Of a DNA stretch of 64,000 nucleotides, positions 1-8,167 are shown piece after piece. The stretch comes from CAYRGY01 sp964424075 (GTDB taxonomy: Bacteria; Patescibacteriota; Gracilibacteria; UBA1369). The position numbers and the translations under genes were made by a program. The stretch covers positions 58,201 to 122,200 of the forward strand of contig CAYRGY010000004.1 of NCBI GenBank assembly GCA_964424075.1, in the 5' to 3' direction. The notes beneath the pieces are model-generated. The model had not been told where the DNA came from, made no database searches, and saw only the letters and a program-made list of their open reading frames with translations. The stretch's first letter is position 1. Each line of letters opens with the position of its first letter.

Positions 1-216
1 AATTTGTAGTAAAACATGCTTAAAAGGCCTGGCAAACTCAGTTTTGTAAATTATTACTGCAGCCAAAGTTAGCAGAGCACCTAAATAGAGCAGATATTCA
101 CTAGGAATAGTATCTTGTTTACTATATAGAAAATAGCCATAAGCTATAACTGTTAGTAGAGCTAAAACTACTACTACTTTAAATATCAACTTTTTGGTTA
201 AAACAGATTTAAGCAA
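1..216 (-). CDS. Membrane protein, N-terminal part only (runs off window)
   Basis: An open frame of 72 codons runs from a TTG at 216-214 to the window edge without a stop. The TTG start is inferred; it overlaps the last codons of the upstream STAS gene by 8 bases, which suggests translational coupling. The visible protein has a short basic N-terminus (KSVLTKK) followed by two hydrophobic segments of about 20 residues each, roughly residues 10-31 and 42-58. That fits a polytopic membrane protein. The family cannot be named from this fragment. Its place behind a STAS gene hints at a role in the same signalling pathway, but this is guesswork. Confidence 0.55.
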   Translation of the reverse strand, partial: MLKSVLTKKLIFKVVVVLALLTVIAYGYFLYSKQDTIPSEYLLYLGALLTLAAVIIYKTEFARPFKHVLLQI

Positions 217-568
217 CTCTATTCTTTAAAAATTCTACTAAATTAGGATAGTAATTAATATTATTCAGGATACCAACTACTCTTAAAACATCTTCAACAT
301 TTTGTTTTGCATTAATTATAGCCATAATTTGATCCTTGGCCTTTAATGTTTCATGAATTTCCAGAATATAGCTAATAGATTCACTATTAATAAAGCCTAG
401 ATTCAAGAAATTTAGCACTAAATATTTCTTTTGATGCTTATCTACAAATTGATTTATTTTATCTTTAACCTTAGCCAAATTAACAGAATCCAATTCACCA
501 ACTAAATCAATAATTGAATAATTCTGCTCTGGCTCTTCATTAAAGATTACACTAAACCTTCTATTCAT
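209..568 (-). CDS. STAS-domain protein (anti-sigma factor antagonist-like)
   Basis: A 119-residue single-domain protein with the STAS pattern: an early beta-strand ending in GELDS, a central strand (LVLNFLNLGFINSESI), and a C-terminal part with VEDVLRVVGI. In RsbV/SpoIIAA proteins the serine just after the central strand is phosphorylated by an RsbW-type kinase; here the candidates are S62 and S64. It resembles the STAS protein at 3481-3855 in size and layout. It lies 60 bases downstream of tsf and overlaps a truncated membrane-protein gene. Its partner is probably the RsbW-like ATPase encoded divergently at 2915, but this is inferred. The protein might instead belong to a STAS subgroup without phosphorylation. 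Confidence 0.85.
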   Translation of the reverse strand: MNRRFSVIFNEEPEQNYSIIDLVGELDSVNLAKVKDKINQFVDKHQKKYLVLNFLNLGFINSESISYILEIHETLKAKDQIMAIINAKQNVEDVLRVVGILNNINYYPNLVEFLKNRVA

Positions 569-628
569 TTATAAATTTACATTTCCTATCATTTTAACTT
601 AAAAGTCGAAAAATGTAAACTTTACTAT

Positions 629-1216
629 TTAGAGAGAGTAACGAACAAATTTAACTACTTTAATATTTTCTCCCAGCTTATTGATTGCATCCGATAATAA
701 CTGTTCAATAGTCTTTTCCCCATCCTTAATAAATACTTGCTTCATAAGAGAGCTTTCATCTCGAAATTTCTTCTCCTTATTTTCAATTATTTTACCTAAC
801 ATCTCTTCAGGCTTACCCTCATTTTTTAGCTGAGCCTCCCAAATTTCTTTCTCTTTTGCAATAAAGTTGTCATCTATATCCTCTGGATTAACAGCCAATG
901 GATTATTAGCAACAACTTGCATAGCTAAATCCATTCCAAATTGAACAAAATTTTCATTTTTTGCTACAAAATCTGTTTCACATGCTAATTGTATCATTGC
1001 GCCAACTTTCTTGTTTGTATGAATATAAGAAACAACAATTCCTTGACCTGTTGTTCTATCAGCTTTTTCAGCTGCCTTTACTTCACCTTTCTTCCGTAAT
1101 GCCTCCAGAGCTTTATCATAATCTCCATTAGCTTCTTCAACAGCTTTCTTACAAGCCATCATTGAAATACCTGTGACTTCTCTAAGTCTTTTTACATCAT
1201 CTAATGATATAGCCAT
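629..1216 (-). CDS. tsf: Translation elongation factor Ts
   Basis: EF-Ts catalyses GDP/GTP exchange on EF-Tu in the cytoplasm. The 195-residue protein begins with the family's UBA-like N-terminal domain, including the motif LREVTGISMMACKKA at about residues 11-25. The core motif TDFVAKNENF follows near residue 82. The length matches the short EF-Ts class (about 200 residues; E. coli has 283), which lacks the duplicated core domain. It sits downstream of rpsB, the classic rpsB-tsf arrangement, but here a 255-residue membrane protein gene is inserted between the two. Spacing to that gene is 26 bases, so co-transcription is likely. Confidence 0.97.
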   Translation of the reverse strand: MAISLDDVKRLREVTGISMMACKKAVEEANGDYDKALEALRKKGEVKAAEKADRTTGQGIVVSYIHTNKKVGAMIQLACETDFVAKNENFVQFGMDLAMQVVANNPLAVNPEDIDDNFIAKEKEIWEAQLKNEGKPEEMLGKIIENKEKKFRDESSLMKQVFIKDGEKTIEQLLSDAINKLGENIKVVKFVRYSL

Positions 1217-1242
1217 TTTATCTGAACGTTATGAAATATTTA

Positions 1243-2010
1243 TTATTTTGCTGGTTTATCGTCCTGCTTTGGAGCAGCTTCAGGTTGTGCTGCTGGTGCA
1301 GCTGATTCAGAAGCTTCTACCTTGGAAGATTCGGATGGAGTTGAAGTCTCTGCTTGTTGAGGATCAGGCTGAGCATTTTCAACATTTGGTTGATCTGGTG
1401 TAACAGTGGCTGTTGAATCTTTCTTTTCTGCTGCTTCAGCATTCAAAGTATCTTGTCTATTATCATAATCTCTCTTCACCTCTCCAATTTGACCTGCTGC
1501 ATTTTCCTTAGCTGTTTTTGCAATTAATTCTATCGGTATAATTTCTGACATTTGCCCAATCATAGGAATTTTCCACCAAACACCATTGATAACTTGATAT
1601 GCAGAATATCCCAAAATAGCTAAATAAGCTATAAATACCAAGGATGCGAGTATTCCAGCAAAAGTACCAAGACCTACCAGTCCCATAAATGTAAGAAAAA
1701 ACATAGCAAGAAATGATAATGCAAATAACATTATCCCTTGTCTAACATGCATTCTTACATATGCACTATCAGGTAGAAACAAAATACTTACCAACTGAAT
1801 AAAAGGAACATAACCTATTGCTCCGTAAATCTTTTCATCTTTTGTTACAGGAGGCTGCTCTGGGTTTAGCTCTTGCGCCTTATTTTCCTGTACTGCTGCT
1901 TTTTCCTCTTGCTTTACTTCAGGGCTTGAAGGCTGTTCCTGAGTAGTTTGCTGCTCAGGTTGTACTTCAGCATTTGTTTTAGCAGCTGTTTCGTTATTTT
2001 GATTATCCAT
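1243..2010 (-). CDS. Tic20/DUF4870-like membrane protein with Glu/Gln/Ala-rich tails
   Basis: A 255-residue protein with a hydrophilic N-terminal 60 residues rich in Q, E and P. A membrane core of about three to four helices (roughly residues 60-165) follows, and the C-terminal tail of about 70 residues is rich in A, P, E and K. The core has the pattern of the DUF4870/Tic20-like family: YGAIGYVPF, then a helix, VRMHVRQG, two more helices, and a final INGVWWKIP. Both tails look disordered. The gene lies between rpsB (11 bases upstream) and tsf (26 bases downstream), so it is probably translated from a ribosomal-protein operon. Function is unknown; a link to protein insertion or ribosome tethering is speculation. 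Confidence 0.75.
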   Translation of the reverse strand: MDNQNNETAAKTNAEVQPEQQTTQEQPSSPEVKQEEKAAVQENKAQELNPEQPPVTKDEKIYGAIGYVPFIQLVSILFLPDSAYVRMHVRQGIMLFALSFLAMFFLTFMGLVGLGTFAGILASLVFIAYLAILGYSAYQVINGVWWKIPMIGQMSEIIPIELIAKTAKENAAGQIGEVKRDYDNRQDTLNAEAAEKKDSTATVTPDQPNVENAQPDPQQAETSTPSESSKVEASESAAPAAQPEAAPKQDDKPAK

Positions 2011-2020
2011 AAGAATTTAA

Positions 2021-2737
2021 CTATTTTTTATTTGATTTACCTTTTGACTCATTAACAGCATCAGTTATCTTGCCAACAACATATTGTATTGATAATACAG
2101 CATCATCATTGCAAGGTATTACATATTCAACACCATCAGGATTAGCATTTGAGTCTGTTATAGCTACTACCTTCAATCTTTTTTTCACAGCCTCATCAAC
2201 AATTATTCTATCTCTTACTACATCTGCAACAAAAACAATATCCGGTAATTTCTCCAATTCCCTTACACCTCCAAATGCGTCCTCAAGCTTAACCAATTCC
2301 TTTCTTAACTTAGAAGCTTCCTTCTTAGTGTATTTTTCAAAATCTCCAGCCTTTTCTTCATCTAATAATTTGTTATAGTATTTAATCCTTCTTTTTATAG
2401 TAGAAAAGTTAGTTAAGAGACCCGGCATCCATTTGTTTATAACATATGGCATACCGCATTTTTTAGCAGATTCTGTAATTATAGATGCAGCTTGTGGCTT
2501 AGTGCTTGCAAAAAGAACTTTTTGACCATTAGCTACAGAATGCTTAATAAATTCTAAAGCTCTTTCAATATATAAACTTGTTATTTCCAGATCAAAAATA
2601 TGTATTCCGTTTTTGGAACCATATAAATATCTTTTCATTTTCGGATTCCAGCGTCTGGTCTGATGTCCAAAATGTAAACCAGCATCCATCATTTCTTTGA
2701 TAGGAAGCTTTAATTTTTCCTGTGTATCAGTTGTCAT
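2021..2737 (-). CDS. rpsB: 30S ribosomal protein uS2
   Basis: A 238-residue S2 protein of normal length. Diagnostic motifs are present: MMDAGLHFGHQTRRWNPKM near residues 16-34, IHIFDLEIT, the strand VLFASTKPQA, PYVINKWMPGLLTN, and the C-terminal DIVFVADVVRDRIIVDEA followed by ITDSNANPDGV. S2 binds the 30S head-platform junction and is needed for recruitment of S1 where S1 exists. This is the first gene of a leftward operon that continues through the Tic20-like protein and tsf. An imperfect hairpin lies in its leader at 2764-2789 and may be part of autoregulation. Confidence 0.98.
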   Translation of the reverse strand: MTTDTQEKLKLPIKEMMDAGLHFGHQTRRWNPKMKRYLYGSKNGIHIFDLEITSLYIERALEFIKHSVANGQKVLFASTKPQAASIITESAKKCGMPYVINKWMPGLLTNFSTIKRRIKYYNKLLDEEKAGDFEKYTKKEASKLRKELVKLEDAFGGVRELEKLPDIVFVADVVRDRIIVDEAVKKRLKVVAITDSNANPDGVEYVIPCNDDAVLSIQYVVGKITDAVNESKGKSNKK

Positions 2738-2763
2738 GTCCTTAGGTTATGTAATATTATTTT

Positions 2764-2789
2764 CCTCTAATCACACGAATTAGAAGAGG
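2764..2789 (-). promoter_or_regulatory. Hairpin in the rpsB leader
   Basis: CCTCTAAT at 2764-2771 and ATTAGAAGAGG at 2779-2789 (plus-strand reading) are inverted complements with a single bulged A, separated by a 7-base loop. In the rpsB transcript this hairpin would end about 27 bases before the start codon. S2 represses its own operon through a leader RNA in several bacteria, so a regulatory role is plausible. I could not match this to the known rpsB leader motif. Confidence 0.35.
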
Positions 2790-2855
2790 ACTTGATTAAA
2801 ACAGTATGAATCTATTACAAGATATACTCAATTGCAAGAAGAAGTGTTTGCCCTT

Positions 2856-2884
2856 TTGACATTTTTCCATAAATTTGATATTAT
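2856..2884 (+). promoter_or_regulatory. Sigma70-type promoter for the RsbW-like/STAS/PrsW genes
   Basis: A perfect -35 box TTGACA (2856-2861) is followed after 17 bases by TATTAT (2879-2884), one mismatch from the -10 consensus. Transcription would begin about 2891, some 24 bases before the ATG at 2915. This is one of the best promoter matches in the window. Confidence 0.75.
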
Positions 2885-2914
2885 ATTAAGAAATTCTTTT
2901 CACAAAAAGGCACT

Positions 2915-3454
2915 ATGGCTGAAACAGCGCCAAAAAAAGACATCAAGCATAAACCAATAGAAATTACGATTACTATGCCCACTCAAGCATATTTTCTATC
3001 TGGAATTAGAGATTTTACTCTGAATCTGATCAAGAATATGACTGATTTTACTGAGCAATGGGCATATAGATTCCAATCAATTGTGGATGAATTATGTAAT
3101 AATGCAATTGAACATGGATCTAAAGAAGGTGATATGATAACAATTCACTTCTTCAGCGATCCCAATAAATACATACAGATATCTGTAGAAGACCAAGGTC
3201 ACTCCGATCAACATCTATCTGCAGCAGAAATTCAAAAACTTATTGATGAAAGACGCAGAGATCAATCATTATACACTTTGATTAGAGGTAGAGGATTGCC
3301 AAAAATTGTAGCTGAATGGACAGATGAATTGAAATTTGAAGATACTGAGACAGGAGGAATTAAAGTAACAGTCAAAAAAAGCCTGCATGATGAACAATTA
3401 AACAAGCCGAGCCCACAAAATCTTGAAAAACCTGCCCATATCATGCTTAACTAG
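2915..3454 (+). CDS. RsbW/SpoIIAB-type ATP-binding protein (anti-sigma factor kinase-like)
   Basis: A 179-residue single-domain HATPase_c protein. The N box ELCNNAIEHGS (about residues 57-67) contains the Mg-binding Asn and is typical of RsbW-type anti-sigma serine kinases. The G1 region reads VEDQGHSD (about residues 92-99), so it keeps the Asp and first Gly but lacks the second Gly of the usual DxGxG. RGRGLPKIVAEWTDEL (about residues 125-140) matches the G2 region. Such proteins bind and inhibit a sigma factor, and phosphorylate a STAS antagonist. The next gene, 26 bases downstream, encodes a STAS protein, as in rsbV-rsbW pairs but in the opposite order. No sigma factor gene adjoins, so the target is unknown. 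The C-terminal tail of about 25 residues looks disordered. Confidence 0.88.
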   Translation: MAETAPKKDIKHKPIEITITMPTQAYFLSGIRDFTLNLIKNMTDFTEQWAYRFQSIVDELCNNAIEHGSKEGDMITIHFFSDPNKYIQISVEDQGHSDQHLSAAEIQKLIDERRRDQSLYTLIRGRGLPKIVAEWTDELKFEDTETGGIKVTVKKSLHDEQLNKPSPQNLEKPAHIMLN

Positions 3455-3480
3455 TATAAATAATAATTATAAACAAACAC

Positions 3481-3855
3481 ATGACAGAAATAAATATAAC
3501 AATTGAGGATATACCAGTAACACAGGAGGGAGTCGTGGCAAAACTAATCAAGTTTCAAGGCCAATTGGATGAAAGTAACGTAGATGAAAAGGCAAAAATT
3601 ATTTACTCTGAAATTGAGAAAAATCCACAAAGGCTTTACTTGCTATTAGACTTTGAAGAGTTAGAGTATATGAATTCAAAATCTATTGGATATCTTACTG
3701 ACTGGTACGGAAAAGTAACTGAAGGTGGTGGGAAAATTGTCATAGCAAAAGCAAAATCTAACATCCTTGATATTTTAGAGGTTGTTGGACTAACACAATT
3801 GGTTACTTGCTATCCTACGCTTGACGAAGCTAAACTTGCCTTATTTGGAGGCTAA
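3481..3855 (+). CDS. STAS-domain anti-anti-sigma factor
   Basis: A 124-residue STAS protein. The key region LLLDFEELEYMNSKSIGYL (residues 54-72) has the acidic strand followed by candidate phospho-acceptor serines S66 and S68. The end of the domain reads NILDILEVVGLTQLV, also typical. It is the expected antagonist or substrate of the RsbW-like ATPase just upstream, and the two are surely co-transcribed. A second STAS protein at 209-568 may compete for the same kinase. Dephosphorylation would be the job of a SpoIIE-type phosphatase such as that at 55561-57135. Confidence 0.9.
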   Translation: MTEINITIEDIPVTQEGVVAKLIKFQGQLDESNVDEKAKIIYSEIEKNPQRLYLLLDFEELEYMNSKSIGYLTDWYGKVTEGGGKIVIAKAKSNILDILEVVGLTQLVTCYPTLDEAKLALFGG

Positions 3856-3865
3856 TTAAAAGTAC

Positions 3866-4963
3866 ATGAATTCTAATATAGCATATCTACTTTCAGGGCT
3901 TCTGGCATTCATTCCGGCCCTGGTTTGGTTAAGATTTATAATCAGCGGCAAAAATAAAAACCGAAAAGTACAGGCCTTCATCTTCCTTTCCGGAATTTTA
4001 ACGGTAGCACCTATTTTTTTACTGAACTTTTTCTTTTTCAACTATCCTCAATACGACCTTATCTCTTACATTCAGCAACAATATCCTAATCCGCATCTCC
4101 AATTCTTAATTCTTTTTGCTTGGGTAAGTATTATTGAAGAGTTTCTTAAACAATGGGTGGTGCGATTTGTAGATGATCGCAAACTGATAATTGAAACAAT
4201 AGGGGACTCAATTCACTACAGCTTAATTGCCGCCTTAGGGTTTTCATTCGCCGAAAATATATTCTACTTTTATCAAATAGGAACAGAATTGAGCCCGATG
4301 GCATTCCTTTCTGCGTTTTTCTTTAGATCAATCTTTACCACCAGTGCACATCTAGTATTTTCAGGCATATTTGGCTACTTTTATGGCATTGCGAAATTCT
4401 CTATTGATGTCTATGAACATGCAAAATGGACTGGCAAAAAGTTCAAAATTGTCAAGCTATTGGCTAGAATGCTTAACATTTCCAAATTTCAAGCTTATAA
4501 GGAAATTCAAGTTCTTCAAGGACTACTTTACGCAATCTTACTACACACTATCTTCAACTACCTTTTGGAATTAAATCAAATAATTCCAGCAACCTTGTTT
4601 ATTTCCGCTTGTTTTATCTATCTTAGATATTTATTGAAGCACAAAGCAGGAAAACTGGTTCTAATTACAGATTCATCAGAAGAACAGGAATCCAGTATGG
4701 CTAAAAGTGATGAAGATGTAGTTATCGAACTTGTTGGACTATGGTTTAATCAAAAACGCTACGTAGATGTCTTACATATATGCAATAGATTACTAAAAAG
4801 AGACCCTGATAACAAAATTGTACAATTGTTCAAAGCCAAAGCTATGGATAAAATGGAAGGCAATAATCCTTATCAACAAATTTTAGCAAAACTTTTTCCT
4901 GATAAGAACAAAACTAGCAGTTTAGCTGAAATGTCTCAAAAAAATATTTCCAAACAGCAGTAA
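3866..4963 (+). CDS. prsW: PrsW-family intramembrane metalloprotease
   Basis: A 365-residue polytopic membrane protein with about eight hydrophobic segments. The PrsW signature IIEEFLKQW places the paired glutamates at E91-E92 with K95. FAENIFYF follows in a later helix, then histidine-containing segments SAHLVFSGIFGYFYG and LLHTIFNYLL, as in the PrsW/CPBP superfamily of glutamate- and histidine-dependent membrane proteases. In Bacillus subtilis PrsW starts degradation of the anti-sigma factor RsiW. Here the gene starts 10 bases after a STAS gene and belongs to an anti-sigma operon, which suggests regulated proteolysis of a membrane-bound regulator. The soluble C-terminal 90 residues (SSEEQES..., YVDVLHICNRLL) resemble a short helical, TPR-like tail. 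Confidence 0.85.
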   Translation: MNSNIAYLLSGLLAFIPALVWLRFIISGKNKNRKVQAFIFLSGILTVAPIFLLNFFFFNYPQYDLISYIQQQYPNPHLQFLILFAWVSIIEEFLKQWVVRFVDDRKLIIETIGDSIHYSLIAALGFSFAENIFYFYQIGTELSPMAFLSAFFFRSIFTTSAHLVFSGIFGYFYGIAKFSIDVYEHAKWTGKKFKIVKLLARMLNISKFQAYKEIQVLQGLLYAILLHTIFNYLLELNQIIPATLFISACFIYLRYLLKHKAGKLVLITDSSEEQESSMAKSDEDVVIELVGLWFNQKRYVDVLHICNRLLKRDPDNKIVQLFKAKAMDKMEGNNPYQQILAKLFPDKNKTSSLAEMSQKNISKQQ

Positions 4964-4989
4964 TTTGATTAAGATGTCAAAAAACTGCT

Positions 4990-6093
4990 ATGAATTTAAA
5001 AAAATTAAAAATTGCCATCGTCTGTGACTGGCTAACAACGAGCGGTGGAGCTGAAAAAGTAATTCTTAGGCTGCATCAACTTTTTCCTGAAGCTCCGATT
5101 TACACCTCCGTCTACAATCCTGACAAGGTCAAAGGGCTAGAAAAGGCAAAAATTATCACTTCTTACTTACAATCCCTACCTCTCGCCAGAAAGAAGCATC
5201 AATACTTTCTGTCTCTTTTGCCAAAAATCTTCGAAAGCTTTGATTTTAGTGAATATGATTTAGTGATATCAAGCTCGCACTCCTGTGCAAAGGGCATAAT
5301 TACTAATCCTGGCACTTTACATATCTGTTATTGTCACTCGCCAATGAGATATGCTTGGGAAGATAATCAGCAATATGTCTCTAGCTATAATATGTCATCA
5401 CTAATTAAACTGTTTGTACCATTTTTCATCCACAAAATTAGGCAATGGGACAAATTGACCGCCGACAGAGTAGACCACTTCATTGCCAATTCGAATTATG
5501 TTAAAAACCGTATTCATAAATATTATCGTAGAAATTCTGACGTGATTTACCCATTCATACATGCCAATAACTTTCAACCAGGCACACAAAGAGAAGATTT
5601 TTTCTTGGCAGTAGGCAGAATTACATCATATAAAAAATTTGATTTATTAGTTGAAGCCTTTAATAAAACTAACTACAAACTCAAAATAGCCGGAACCGGT
5701 AATTCAATGCCAGCTCTGTCAAAAATTGCCAATTCCAACATTGAATTTCTGGGTTTTGTCAGTGACAAGGAATTAAAAGAACTCTATCAAAAGGCAAAAG
5801 CTCTTATTTTTCCACAATGCGAAGATTTTGGCATAATCCCGCTTGAAGCTATGGCATCAGGCTGTCCGGTAATCGCCTTTAAAAAAGGTGGAGCACTGGA
5901 AACAATCAAAGATCAAACAACCGGCGTCTTTTTTGAAGAACAAACTACATCATCGCTCATAGATGCTTTGCAAAAGTTTAACAATTTAACGTTTAATAGT
6001 AATGAAATAGTTAAACATGCCAGGAAATTTGATGTTTCGGAGTTTGATGATAAACTAACAACTCTTATAAAAAATATTTATGAATCTGTTTGA
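4990..6093 (+). CDS. Family 4 (GT-B) glycosyltransferase
   Basis: A 367-residue GT-B enzyme. The N-terminal Rossmann half begins KIAIVCDWLTTSGGAEKVI (residues 7-25), with a glycine-rich acceptor loop. The C-terminal half has the nucleotide-sugar site: AVGRITSYKKFDLLVEAF, then FPQCEDFGIIPLEAMASGCPVIA, the EX7E-type motif of GT1/GT4 enzymes. HSPMRYAWE near residue 118 is common in the WbaZ/mannosyltransferase-like subgroup. It probably adds a sugar to a lipid-linked or surface polysaccharide precursor on the inner face of the membrane. The gene overlaps the Wzz-like gene by 14 bases. The exact sugar cannot be told from sequence. Confidence 0.88.
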   Translation: MNLKKLKIAIVCDWLTTSGGAEKVILRLHQLFPEAPIYTSVYNPDKVKGLEKAKIITSYLQSLPLARKKHQYFLSLLPKIFESFDFSEYDLVISSSHSCAKGIITNPGTLHICYCHSPMRYAWEDNQQYVSSYNMSSLIKLFVPFFIHKIRQWDKLTADRVDHFIANSNYVKNRIHKYYRRNSDVIYPFIHANNFQPGTQREDFFLAVGRITSYKKFDLLVEAFNKTNYKLKIAGTGNSMPALSKIANSNIEFLGFVSDKELKELYQKAKALIFPQCEDFGIIPLEAMASGCPVIAFKKGGALETIKDQTTGVFFEEQTTSSLIDALQKFNNLTFNSNEIVKHARKFDVSEFDDKLTTLIKNIYESV

Positions 6094-7012
6094 ATACCTG
6101 AAAATTGCTCTACGACGCCGCTATTTCCTATTTTTCTTCATCCTAATATCAGGAATTATTAGCTTTTTATATGTGCAAAATACTAACAAGCCATACTATC
6201 AAAATACCATTTTTATTAGTTTTAGCAGTAATCTGTCTGACGAAAGCAATCTCCCCTATATTCTTAATCCTATTGAAACAACTGATTATTTCACCGAGAG
6301 CGTTCAAGGCTGGTTTCTAAGCCCTGGCCTTAACAATAGAATAAATAGCAATCTTGAACAGAAGATCTCTTTATCCTCAATTAAACAAGAAAAACAAAAT
6401 CTTTTACTGACTTATCAAACAGAACAGCAATCAACGGAGAATCCGGAAATTATCAAGCAAGAACTAGAAAAAGATTTATCAAAATTCAACTCCATTTCAG
6501 ACTTGGACTTCTCCATCTCATTATATGATTTTCACCAGCAGGAAATTAAACCCAATTTATTTAAATCGCTTATAATATATATAATATTAAGCATTGTCAT
6601 AGGATATTTACTGGCACTGGCTTATGAATTAGTTTTCCGAAAATTAAACAGCAAAGACCAAATTAAACAAATTTTCCGGAAAGACATTTATGCTTGTTAC
6701 AAAAGCTCTAAAGACTTCAAGCTTAATAACAATTTTCTACTGCAAAAACTAAAAAATGACTTGGAAAATTATAACGCCTTAGAAATTTTCAATTTAACCA
6801 ATAGTCCTAAATTTGGCATTGAAACAATATCTAAAGCTAAACTGTTTGATAAGATTGTATCAATTGATATTCCCAAAGAACTAGAAAAGATTAATCCTAA
6901 AGCGCCCACGCTAATTATTACTCAAATGGGCTTTACTAATCTACATGACTTGGAACAACTATCGAAGTTAAGTTTAACTAAATTGGAAATAGTCATTATT
7001 GATCAGATTTAA
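6080..7012 (+). CDS. Wzz-like polysaccharide co-polymerase (chain-length determinant type)
   Basis: A 310-residue protein with a first membrane helix at about residues 15-31 (FLFFFILISGIISFLYV), a long extracellular region, and a second helix at about 162-183 (LIIYIILSIVIGYLLALAYEL). This two-helix layout with the start FEYLKIALRRR matches Wzz/BY-kinase co-polymerases. The cytoplasmic C-terminal 125 residues lack a Walker A motif, so no tyrosine kinase activity is expected; the region might be a degenerate CpsD/Mrp-like domain. It is translationally coupled to the preceding glycosyltransferase and meets the AI-2E gene tail to tail with a 4-base overlap. Confidence 0.7.
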   Translation: MNLFEYLKIALRRRYFLFFFILISGIISFLYVQNTNKPYYQNTIFISFSSNLSDESNLPYILNPIETTDYFTESVQGWFLSPGLNNRINSNLEQKISLSSIKQEKQNLLLTYQTEQQSTENPEIIKQELEKDLSKFNSISDLDFSISLYDFHQQEIKPNLFKSLIIYIILSIVIGYLLALAYELVFRKLNSKDQIKQIFRKDIYACYKSSKDFKLNNNFLLQKLKNDLENYNALEIFNLTNSPKFGIETISKAKLFDKIVSIDIPKELEKINPKAPTLIITQMGFTNLHDLEQLSKLSLTKLEIVIIDQI

Positions 7013-8166
7013 GCAGCATCTTTAATCCCATTCCAGCGCAGACTGATATCATTCACAAAGATTGCTACAATTGTGGCAATTGGTATGGCTAGAATTAAAC
7101 CAAGAATGCCCAAAAAGTGATATCCAATCAGCAAAGCAAGAATAATCAATATTGGATTAAGTCCTACAGCCCTTTTCATCAGTAAAGGTACAATAAAATT
7201 ATTTTCTATTTGTGAAATAGCTAAATATAAAACTGTTAAATAAAGAGCTATAGCAGGGGATTGATTGAAAACAATTGGTAAAGTTACAATCCAAGCAAAA
7301 ACTCTGCCGAACACAGGTATAATCATCATAATTCCAGCCAGGATTGATATAGTCAGTGAGTACTTAACTCCAAAAGGAGCTAAAAACACAAATGTAACCA
7401 AGAAAGCAAATACTGAAACCATTAATTGGCCTCTAATCCAATAACCGATATGTTTTCTGATTAAGTGAAGCTTTCCGGTAACATAATCTCCATAATTTGC
7501 AGGGAATAATGACAAAGTAAATTTACTGAGGGCTTTTTCATCAACTGTCATAAAAAATACCAAAACTACAACAATTAGCACATTCATTAGTCCATTAAAT
7601 AAAAACATTAATACACTCCAAATGTTGCCGCTTAAATTAAGCACTTGTTGATATAGAATATCCAAAGACGCTTTTAATTGATCAGCCAAAAGCTGTGTAT
7701 TTATAGCATTATAAATTTCAGTCAAAAAAGGCCTAAAATACTCAGGATAATTACTAACATCATTTTTACTTATATCAATTATTAAAGCATTGGTCATTGA
7801 AGCGATAGAATTAACCTGCTCAGCTAAAAGGGGAATAAAGTGGGCAATCATTAGTAAAAACAATACAAATGCCAGAACATAAATTAACAAAACGGTTATG
7901 GTTCTGGGAATTTTTTTAGCTTCCATTTTATCTACCATCGGATCTAGCGCCGCGGCGATAAAAAAAGATACAAACAACAAGATTAAAATATGAGTAATTG
8001 AATAAAGCAGATAAGCTGCCGCAAATATTGCAATTACCACCAGCGTAGACTTAGCGACACTCAGAGTAGATATATCAATTATTTTTCTACTCTCTTCCAA
8101 TTTGGAGCTCTTTCTTTTAGAAGATTCTTGCTTATTTTTTTTAGTTAGTCTTTTCATAAATTTCAT
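7009..8166 (-). CDS. AI-2E family transporter (TerC/TqsA-like membrane protein)
   Basis: A 385-residue polytopic membrane protein with the AI-2E family layout: two N-terminal helices after a basic cytosolic lead, an extracellular amphipathic middle, and five or six C-terminal helices. Family motifs are visible: AAALDPMVDKMEAKKIPRT near the second helix, and in the C-terminal half IPVFGRVFAWIVTLP, AISQIENNFIVPLLMKRAVGLNPI and ILGLILAIPIATI. Members export AI-2, Na+ or other small molecules; the substrate cannot be told. The N-terminal 30 residues are unusually basic (KRLTKKNKQESSKRKSSK). One base separates it from the small pilin-like gene upstream, so the two form an operon. Confidence 0.9.
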   Translation of the reverse strand: MKFMKRLTKKNKQESSKRKSSKLEESRKIIDISTLSVAKSTLVVIAIFAAAYLLYSITHILILLFVSFFIAAALDPMVDKMEAKKIPRTITVLLIYVLAFVLFLLMIAHFIPLLAEQVNSIASMTNALIIDISKNDVSNYPEYFRPFLTEIYNAINTQLLADQLKASLDILYQQVLNLSGNIWSVLMFLFNGLMNVLIVVVLVFFMTVDEKALSKFTLSLFPANYGDYVTGKLHLIRKHIGYWIRGQLMVSVFAFLVTFVFLAPFGVKYSLTISILAGIMMIIPVFGRVFAWIVTLPIVFNQSPAIALYLTVLYLAISQIENNFIVPLLMKRAVGLNPILIILALLIGYHFLGILGLILAIPIATIVAIFVNDISLRWNGIKDAA

Positions 8167-8167
8167 A

